Shown: piece by piece, positions 58,038-64,000 of the stretch
Layout of the letters: every line of letters begins with the position of its first letter
Numbering within the stretch: the first letter of the stretch is position 1
Assembly: GCA_018380115.1 (NCBI GenBank)
Contig: JAGZUF010000011.1
Location: forward strand, 1-64,000
DNA: 64,000 bases
Direction of reading: 5' to 3'
Source of the DNA: Oscillospiraceae bacterium
GTDB taxonomy: Bacteria; Bacillota; Clostridia; Oscillospirales; Ruminococcaceae
Translations under genes and position numbers: made by a program
Notes under the pieces: generated by a model
Seen by the model: the letters and a program-made list of their open reading frames with translations, nothing else
Told to the model about the DNA's origin: nothing
Database searches by the model: none

Positions 58038-59396
58038 TCAGGCTTCGGTATGTTCGCGCCTCAGATACTGCCGCAAAACGGCCACAAACCATGCAGGGAT
58101 AATAAGCCCTTTCAGGATGCTGGAAAGGGTGATGGCCCACCACACGCCGTTCAAAGAGAGCGCCGTGGCAGAGAGGATAAGCGCCATGGGGATGCGCGCG
58201 GTGTTGAATATTACGGACACAACAGTGGGTACCATGGGCCTGCCGAGGCCCTGAAAGGCGCCGGTGCAAGTGATCTCCATGCACATGAACAGCTGGGAAT
58301 AGCCCAGAATGCGAAGATAATCCACCCCCATGGGCAGCACGGCTTCCTCCTGAATGAAAACGCGGAACAGCGCCTGCGGGAAAATTACGAGCAGCGCGCC
58401 GGTCAAAAGCCCCCAGCCAGCCATCAGCGCCGCTGCGCCCGCTGTGCCGCGGCGGATACGCGCAGGCTGCTTTGCGCCGTAGTTCTGTGCCACAAAGGCG
58501 TTCACTGCACTGGCAAAGCCGTCCGCCGTCATCCAGGAGATGGATTCTATCTGGCTGCCCACCTTCTGCACGGCCACCGCCGCATCGCCCCAGCCCGCAA
58601 TGAGCCGCGCAATTATCATGGAAAGGCTGGAGAAAAAGATACTTTGCACGGAAACGGGCAGCCCGATACGCAGAATGTCGGCATAGTCGGCACGGCTGCG
58701 CCTGCGGCGAAGCTGCAGGCGGGGAAACAGCGCGCCTTCGCGCCTTGCGGCCAGCAGAAAAAGAAAAAACACAACGCCCTGTGCCAGCACGGTGGCAATG
58801 GCGGCCCCGGCTACCCCCAGAGCAGGCAGCGGCCCCAGGCCGAAAATGAACAGGGGGTCCAGCACGATGTTGGCGGCAAGGCCCGCAGCGGTGGAGCGGA
58901 AGGTGACTGCGCTGGCTCCCATGCAGGTGAACAGCCCGGTGAATATCTGGTTGAAGAACGAAAAGAACAGTCCCAGCGCCACCACAAGCAGATAGCATTC
59001 GGCATCGCGCACCACGCTGGGGTCGTTCAGGCGGAAAAAGGCCGTAAGAGGCTTGTAGAAAATGAGATATACTGCTGTGCACGCCCCGGCCAGCACGGCC
59101 CCCAGGCGGAAGGCTGCTGCGGCATAGGCCGCGGCCTTTTCCGTGTCCCCGCTGCCCAGCGCGTGCGCGGCTTTTACCTGCCCGCCCAGCCGAGGAATGG
59201 TAGCCAGCCCGTTGGCCAGCCACAAATACATGCCCGAAGCCCCCACGGCGGCCACGGCGCCGCTGCCCACGCGGCCTATCCATATCATGTCCGTGAGGTT
59301 ATACGCCATCTGGATGAGCTGGGTGGCCATGATGGGAAAGGCCAGCTTTGCCAGCGAGGGCAGGATGCGCCCGTGAAGGAGATCTACTTTCTGCAT
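58038..59396 (-). CDS. MATE-family efflux transporter
   Basis: A 452-residue transporter with twelve helices in two halves (LAKLAFPIMATQLIQMAYNLTDMIWIG at the start, DILRIGLPVSVQSIFFSSLSMIIA at the start of the second). It is a DinF/NorM-type MATE that exports cationic compounds by sodium or proton exchange. Start ATG 59396 lies behind AGAAAGGATG. A 478-bp spacer precedes it on the minus strand. No regulator is adjacent. Confidence 0.95.
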   Translation of the reverse strand: MQKVDLLHGRILPSLAKLAFPIMATQLIQMAYNLTDMIWIGRVGSGAVAAVGASGMYLWLANGLATIPRLGGQVKAAHALGSGDTEKAAAYAAAAFRLGAVLAGACTAVYLIFYKPLTAFFRLNDPSVVRDAECYLLVVALGLFFSFFNQIFTGLFTCMGASAVTFRSTAAGLAANIVLDPLFIFGLGPLPALGVAGAAIATVLAQGVVFFLFLLAARREGALFPRLQLRRRRSRADYADILRIGLPVSVQSIFFSSLSMIIARLIAGWGDAAVAVQKVGSQIESISWMTADGFASAVNAFVAQNYGAKQPARIRRGTAGAAALMAGWGLLTGALLVIFPQALFRVFIQEEAVLPMGVDYLRILGYSQLFMCMEITCTGAFQGLGRPMVPTVVSVIFNTARIPMALILSATALSLNGVWWAITLSSILKGLIIPAWFVAVLRQYLRREHTEA

Positions 59397-59874
59397 GCTG
59401 TTTCACACATCCTTTCTGACTGTTGGAAGCCGTGAACAGAGGCAGCACCGCCGCCAGGCGCACCCCGGCAAGTGCTGAGGCTGCGTCCTCAGGCCCGGCC
59501 GGCGGCAACCGGGCGCTGCCCTGAGTCCATGGCATTCCGTGTCGGGGGCTGCCCTGGCTGTGCTTTGCAGCTTTCAGACCATGGCAACACCTCCGGCTAC
59601 GTTTGCCCTCCATGTCTTTCGGCAGAAAGGCTGCGCCGTCTGTCTTGCCGGCGCCCCGGCCATGGGCTGAAAACCCCGGTATTGTCTCTGTTCACTGGCG
59701 CCCTTCCTGATACTGCCGCAATGCGCGGCGCCGCCGGGCGCACGCTCTGTCTTTGTGGCCCATGCTGTTGCACGCACTGGAAATACCGCGCCCGGAAGGC
59801 GGAGCATATGCCGCGGAAAAATGAAGAGGAAACTTTTTTCTGCGGACAAGGCGTACCGTGTGTATGCAAAGGGG
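59397..59874. other. 478-bp spacer between the pyridoxamine kinase and MATE genes
   Basis: No convincing gene on either strand. It contains GC-rich local stems, for example CTGAGG-ctgcgt-CCTCAG at 59475-59492 and a GCCCGG/CCGGGC pair next to it, and GCCATGG repeated at 59530 and 59581. I compared it by eye with cobalamin, guanidine and THF riboswitch patterns and found no match. Confidence 0.5.
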
Positions 59875-60702
59875 TCAGGGAAGTTCCCCCAGAAGGGATT
59901 CTAGAGCAAAGCCGTCTTCACAAGACGGCTGGCTTTGCGCCTGCTCAAACGCCCTGCCCAGAAAGCGCACAGCGGCGCTTGCGCTTTCTTCAAGGCTCTG
60001 CCCGCGCATCAGACAGCCCGCCAGTACGGCAGAGAAGGTATCCCCAGTTCCAAAGCGGCGCACGGCGCTGTGCCGATAGGCAAAACGGAACACGGGGCCA
60101 TCGGCACTGCGGCCATACACATAGTGCATGTTTTCCTGCGCAAGGAAACAGCCTGTCACCACAGCGGCCTTTGTCCCCAGAGCCAGCAGGCCGTCCAGCA
60201 GCGCGCGCACATCCGCATCGGAAAGCGGGCCGCGCAGCAGCCCGGCCTGGCCGGTGAGCAGTGCGGCCTCTGTTACATTCGGCGTTATCACGCTGGCATA
60301 TGCGGCCAGTGTGCGCATGGCCTGCGCCGTGGCTTCACTAAGGCCGCTGTAAAAAGCGCCGTTGTCGGCCATCACGGGGTCCACCATCACAAAAGCGGGC
60401 ATCCGCTGCCGCAGCATGTTCTCTATGATGCCGGCCTGGTGCGGCGTATGCAGGTAGCCCGTGCACACCCCGTAAAACGAAACGCCCTGTGCCTGCCATG
60501 CGGCCAGCGCCTGCCGCATATATTCTGTGGCGTCGAACGCCGCCACAGGCCCATAATTCAGCGTGTTGGAAAGAAGCGCTGTGGGCAGGCGGTACAGCTC
60601 AAACCCCATGGCCGAGAGCACCGGCCCCATGGCGTTCAGCGCCACTTTGCCATAGCAGGGAAAATCGTTCATAAGCAAAACAGATTCTCTGTGTTCGTCC
60701 AT
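59875..60702 (-). CDS. pyridoxamine/pyridoxal kinase
   Basis: A 275-residue ribokinase-fold enzyme of the PdxK/PdxY group. MNDFPCYGKVALNAMGPVLSAMGFELYRLPTALLS shows the N-terminal substrate loop, VDPVMADNG the central motif, TPNVTEAALLTGQ the kinase signature and RFGTGDTFSAVLAG the anion hole with the catalytic Asp. It phosphorylates pyridoxal or pyridoxamine in B6 salvage. AGGAGTTCC precedes ATG 60702. It stands 70 bp from the S66 peptidase upstream of it. Confidence 0.93.
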   Translation of the reverse strand: MDEHRESVLLMNDFPCYGKVALNAMGPVLSAMGFELYRLPTALLSNTLNYGPVAAFDATEYMRQALAAWQAQGVSFYGVCTGYLHTPHQAGIIENMLRQRMPAFVMVDPVMADNGAFYSGLSEATAQAMRTLAAYASVITPNVTEAALLTGQAGLLRGPLSDADVRALLDGLLALGTKAAVVTGCFLAQENMHYVYGRSADGPVFRFAYRHSAVRRFGTGDTFSAVLAGCLMRGQSLEESASAAVRFLGRAFEQAQSQPSCEDGFALESLLGELP

Positions 60703-60772
60703 GCAGGAACTCCTTTCTGGTACGGTGTGTTGGAAAACAGACAGCAGCCCTGGCCACGGTGCCTGCCGCCTG

Positions 60773-61831
60773 TCAGATGAACTCTATCACCTGCGCTTCG
60801 GCGTTTACCCGAGCTCTGGCGCCATAGGGCAGGGCCGCCCGGGGCAGCGCATGCCCGAAATTCACATTGTACAAAACCGGCAGGCTGCGGCGGCCGAGAA
60901 TATCCCGGTAAACAGCCTTGTATTCCTCATAATACTGTTCATCCTGCGGTTTCCCCACAATGACGCCGGCCACGGCGTCAAAGGCGCCGGTGTCTTCAAT
61001 TGCGGAAAGTTCTTTATAAAGAAGCTCCGGCGCAGGCTTCTCCTCGCAGGTTTCAAGGAACATGAGCTTGCCGCGCCATTCCTCTTTGCAGGGGAACAGG
61101 TGATACCGCTGGCAGATTTCGCGTTCGTCTGCGTAGCGTGCCGGGCCCAGCATATCATAGATGCTCTCCAGACAGCCGCCCAGCAGCTCGCCCTCGAATA
61201 CGCCGGGCCCCTGAAGAAGCTCATAGCCGTGGGCTTCTTTATGGCATATGCGCCTTGTGCCAAGGGCGGCGGCAGAGAAATCGGCCCGCTCCTCGTACCA
61301 CACCTCACTGGGCCTGATATGCCATGCAGTATATTCTGAAAAGTAACCCTCGAATGCGGCCCTGGTATAGGGCAGCATCTGCGGCTCCATTTCACACAAG
61401 TCGCAGATGAAACAGGGCCCGTAAAAGGTTTGCAGGCCAATGCGGTGGAACATGAAGTGGTTCACTGTCGTATCGGAAAAGCCTGTGAACAGCTTGGGCG
61501 TGCGGCGCACGGCCTCCAAAAACTGTGCGTCCTCCATCAGAAAGGGAAGCAGGCGGTAGGTGTCATCGCCGCCGATGGCGCACAGGACACCGTGGATGGA
61601 AGGGTCGAGAAAAGCTGCCTTCAGGTCTTCGGCCCGAAGCTCCGGGTGAAGGCTCAGCGTCTGGAGGCCTTTTCGGGAATTCGGCATGAAAATGGGTTCA
61701 AGGCCAAACTCTCTGAGCCGCTTTGCGCCAAGCCCGATCAGGTGGCTGCAAAACGGCTCGCCCAGCATCCCGCTGGAAAGGCTCACCACCGCCACACGGT
61801 CGCCGCGGCGCAGCGCACGCGGTTTTATCAT
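60773..61831 (-). CDS. S66-family peptidase (LD-carboxypeptidase/MccF-like)
   Basis: A 352-residue serine peptidase. CAIGGDDTYRLLPF and TGFSDTTVNHFMF (nucleophile serine in GFSDTT) lie in the N-terminal half; FEGELLGGCLESI and VGKPQDEQYY with the downstream histidine and glutamate complete the S66 Ser-His-Glu triad. Members cut LD-peptide bonds in murein recycling or inactivate microcin C-like compounds (MccF); the substrate cannot be chosen from sequence. AAAAGGAGAG precedes the ATG. Confidence 0.92.
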   Translation of the reverse strand: MIKPRALRRGDRVAVVSLSSGMLGEPFCSHLIGLGAKRLREFGLEPIFMPNSRKGLQTLSLHPELRAEDLKAAFLDPSIHGVLCAIGGDDTYRLLPFLMEDAQFLEAVRRTPKLFTGFSDTTVNHFMFHRIGLQTFYGPCFICDLCEMEPQMLPYTRAAFEGYFSEYTAWHIRPSEVWYEERADFSAAALGTRRICHKEAHGYELLQGPGVFEGELLGGCLESIYDMLGPARYADEREICQRYHLFPCKEEWRGKLMFLETCEEKPAPELLYKELSAIEDTGAFDAVAGVIVGKPQDEQYYEEYKAVYRDILGRRSLPVLYNVNFGHALPRAALPYGARARVNAEAQVIEFI

Positions 61832-61863
61832 TGCAGTATCTCTCCTTTTTAGTGTCAGAGCTT

Positions 61864-63237
61864 TTATAATGCCTGCCGGGAGAACCGGATGACGGCCTCT
61901 ACATGCTTTGTGCGCGGGAACATGTCCACCGGACGCACAGCCTCGGGGGCATAGCCGTGCGCGGCCAGCCAGGCGGCGTCGCGCGCGGCGGTGGCAGCGT
62001 TGCAGCTCACCATCACCACGCGCCGCGGCCCCATGGAGGCCACGGTGGAAAGCGTGGCCTCGTCACACCCCTTGCGGGGCGGGTCCAGCACCACCACGTC
62101 CGGGCGCAGGCCCTCGGCCAGAAGCTGCTGCGCTGCCTCTGCGGCGTCCGCACACAAAAAGCGCGCATTGCACGCGCCCATGCGTGCGGCGTTTGCCCTG
62201 GCATTTTCCACGGCCTCCGGCACGATCTCTGCCCCTACAAGCTGCCGACAGGCCGCCGCCATGGAAAGGCCGATGGTGCCGGCGCCGCAGTATAAATCCA
62301 GCAGGGTGTCGCCGCTGTCAAGCTGCGCCATGCGGGCGGCTTCGCCGTAAAGCTGTTCGGCTCCCAGCGTATTGACCTGATAGAAGGAAAGAGGGGAAAG
62401 CCGCACAGGCACGCTGCACAGCGTATCGGCCAGCGTGTCCTCGCCCCAAAGCGTGCGGCACTGCCGGCCCAATATTACATTCGTGGCGGCGGGGTTCACA
62501 TTCAGGATAACAGAGCATACCTGCGGGTGTGCGGCTGTGAGGGCGGCGCAGAAGGCCTGCTCGAAGCCAAGGCGGGCCTTAGTGCACACAAGGCACACCA
62601 TCACCCTATCAGTGCGCACGGCATGCCGCAGATAGATATGGCGCACAAGGCCCCTGCGGCTTGCTTCGTCGTATACACTGGCGCCCGCCTGCTCCAGCAG
62701 GCGGCACACAGTGCGCAGGATGGCGGCAAACAGAGGCGGCTGAAGGGCACAGCTTTCGCACGGCACCACGCGGTGGCTGCGCGGGGCATAAAATCCGGCG
62801 CGGATATGCCCATCGCTATCGCGGCAAAGCGGATACTGCGCTTTGTTGCGGTAGCCCTGCACGCAGGGCGAAGGCAGGATGGGCAGAATTTCACACGAAA
62901 GCCCGCCGATGCGGCGCATGGCGTCGGCCACAAAGCGCTGTTTCTGAACAAGCTCTTCTTCATATGAAAGATGCGCCAGCGCACAGCCGCCGCATTTCCC
63001 GAACACCGGGCAGGCAGGCTCGGCGCGCCCCGGGCCCGGTGTTTCCACATTTTGCACGATGGCAAAGGCGTGCGTTTTGCACACCTTTACAATTTTAGCG
63101 TTCACCACGTCGCCCGGTGCAGTGAAGGGTACAAACACGGCCATGCCGCCCACGTGCGCCACGCCGGCGCCGTCTGAGGAGAGCGACTCGATGGAAAGGC
63201 GCACAGAACTGTTTTTTTGAAGGCTTGCGTTTACCAT
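61864..63237 (-). CDS. rlmD: 23S rRNA (uracil-5-)-methyltransferase RlmD/RlmCD type
   Basis: A 457-residue RNA methyltransferase. A TRAM domain (about 1-60) is followed by the Fe-S cluster motif CPVFGKCGGCALAHLSYE, then the SAM site LLDLYCGAGTIGLSMA, DPPRKGCDE and the catalytic cysteine in VMVSCNAATAARD. It methylates uracils of 23S rRNA (U747 and/or U1939; Gram-positives often use one enzyme for both). The ATG at 63237 has GCAGGAGG in front and is preferred over the frame from 63276. Confidence 0.95.
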   Translation of the reverse strand: MVNASLQKNSSVRLSIESLSSDGAGVAHVGGMAVFVPFTAPGDVVNAKIVKVCKTHAFAIVQNVETPGPGRAEPACPVFGKCGGCALAHLSYEEELVQKQRFVADAMRRIGGLSCEILPILPSPCVQGYRNKAQYPLCRDSDGHIRAGFYAPRSHRVVPCESCALQPPLFAAILRTVCRLLEQAGASVYDEASRRGLVRHIYLRHAVRTDRVMVCLVCTKARLGFEQAFCAALTAAHPQVCSVILNVNPAATNVILGRQCRTLWGEDTLADTLCSVPVRLSPLSFYQVNTLGAEQLYGEAARMAQLDSGDTLLDLYCGAGTIGLSMAAACRQLVGAEIVPEAVENARANAARMGACNARFLCADAAEAAQQLLAEGLRPDVVVLDPPRKGCDEATLSTVASMGPRRVVMVSCNAATAARDAAWLAAHGYAPEAVRPVDMFPRTKHVEAVIRFSRQAL

Positions 63238-63291
63238 AATCCCTCCTGCAGGTATAAGAAGGCTCCGGCAGTCCACACAGGCCGCCTGCGC

Positions 63292-64000
63292 TTATTTCGA
63301 AGTCTTTTCCTTCGCCTTTTCCTTATGGATGCTGGCAAGGTAGCGGCTGGGCGGAACGCCCTTTGTCTTTTTGAATACGCGTGAAAAATAGAACTGGTCG
63401 AAAAACCCCACGCTCACGGCAATTTCAGCAATGGAAAGCTGAGAATTCTTCAAAAGATAGCACGCCTCGCTGATGCGGTAGCTAGTGAGATAGTCAATGG
63501 GGCTTTGCCCCACGTTCGCCATGAACACACGGTACAAATGGCTGCGGCTGACGCCTACGGCCTTGGCGATGTCGTCTATGGAGACATCGTGAAAATAGTT
63601 GAACTGGATATATTTGATGGCGTTGATGACATACTGCGAGGAAGAGCTTGCAGAGTGGGGCTCTGCATCCAATGCCTCCTGCATCAATTCTGCAATAAAC
63701 AGATACAGATGGCCTACCATCATGGCCTCGTTTTTCGCTTCGAGCCCACGGGAAAAATAGATATCCAGCAGTGTTTTCTTGATTTTTTCAGGATGCTTGC
63801 AGTGATGCACAGGCATGTCCTCCCGGAAGGGAAGCTGCTGTACCAGACGGTTTGCACAGGCACCGTTGAAGCCCACCCAATGGTATTCCCACGGGTCTTC
63901 CCTGTCGGCCGTATAGGAGATAAGCTGGTTCGGCTTGGCAAGAAAAATGTCGCCCGGGCCAAGCTCATACACCTTTCCGTTCAGAATGTAAGTGCCCTTC
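63292..64000 (-). CDS. AraC-family regulator, N-terminus outside the window
   Basis: At least 235 residues of an AraC regulator that enters from the right edge; the first codons in view read KGTYILNGKVYELGPGDIFL, a cupin beta-barrel. The C-terminal DNA-binding part (about the last 105 residues) has the helix-turn-helix ISIDDIAKAVGVSRSHLYRVF-type sequence and the second helix AEIAVSVGFFDQFYFSRVFKKTKGV. The arrangement (sugar-binding cupin, then HTH) matches Clostridial regulators of carbohydrate use. Its target is not in the window. It ends 55 bp before the rlmD start region. Confidence 0.92.
   Translation of the reverse strand, partial: KGTYILNGKVYELGPGDIFLAKPNQLISYTADREDPWEYHWVGFNGACANRLVQQLPFREDMPVHHCKHPEKIKKTLLDIYFSRGLEAKNEAMMVGHLYLFIAELMQEALDAEPHSASSSSQYVINAIKYIQFNYFHDVSIDDIAKAVGVSRSHLYRVFMANVGQSPIDYLTSYRISEACYLLKNSQLSIAEIAVSVGFFDQFYFSRVFKKTKGVPPSRYLASIHKEKAKEKTSK

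Noticed and set aside
59397..59700. Cobalamin riboswitch upstream of the MATE gene
   Set aside because: Some short GC-rich pieces looked similar, but the conserved B12-box and core GCCACTG-like sequence are absent.
1..64000. CRISPR array, prophage or insertion sequence
   Set aside because: No regular short direct repeats, no transposase or integrase motif and no phage genes were seen; the four dispersed repeats are not spaced like CRISPR repeats.

Overview
The window is 64 kb of high-GC DNA that looks like the chromosome of an anaerobic, spore-forming Clostridium-class Firmicute, probably Oscillospiraceae-like. This placement is an inference. It rests on an intact SigK gene, a PdaA/CwlD-type cortex enzyme, a SpoIIE-type phosphatase beside a sensory [FeFe]-hydrogenase, strong AGGAGG ribosome sites, FeoA/FeoB with the Clostridial small Cys-rich partner, and DtxR-type iron control. 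I found no phage, transposase or CRISPR array.

Region 1 (0.3-17.6 kb) is an iron-limitation island. A DtxR-family repressor (299-685) lies divergent from feoA-feoA-feoB and the small FeoB-associated protein. A second DtxR paralog then leads a CydDC-like ABC pair, a YgbA-like protein and a DUF454 protein. DUF3793 plus flavodoxin, a small-peptide/DUF6110-like/P1B-ATPase cassette resembling ferrosome (fez) loci, and an AraC regulator with a YbtPQ/IrtAB-like ABC pair follow. Six perfect GTTAG-N6-CTAAC palindromes sit in front of the feoA, feoB, DUF3793-flavodoxin (two), P-type ATPase and second ABC units. This makes the stretch one regulon of uptake, storage, iron sparing and its own regulator.

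Region 2 (17.8-35.1 kb) holds mostly core genes: gamma-carbonic anhydrase, pyruvate kinase, phosphopentomutase, a YdcF protein, an ABC ATPase/Ig-like surface protein/FtsX permease operon, a CsoR repressor, glnS-gltX, a YfcC transporter and a DUF1275 protein. One gene here fuses a PdaA-type deacetylase to a CwlD-type amidase, the two activities that make muramic-delta-lactam in spore cortex.

Region 3 (35.2-48.8 kb) has a frameshifted flavoenzyme remnant, a CPBP protease, tRNA-Gly, and a P-type ATPase whose promoter carries two CsoR-type palindromes; the only CsoR in view is 11 kb away. A MerR/ABC unit, Lgt, a DUF4190-type protein, the sensory hydrogenase-phosphatase-ferredoxin operon and tRNA-Ser follow.

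Region 4 (48.9-64 kb) carries a lipase-like hydrolase, a GNAT acetyltransferase, a YtcJ-like amidohydrolase, a membrane protein, sigK, a uracil permease with an attenuator-like leader, an M42 peptidase, a YbaK-type deacylase, a MATE exporter, a pyridoxamine kinase, an S66 peptidase, RlmD and a truncated AraC gene.

Four intergenic copies of a roughly 200-230 bp repeat (about 10.1, 17.7, 27.6 and 37.6 kb; two per orientation) cross the first three regions and may encode a structured RNA or a mobile non-coding element.
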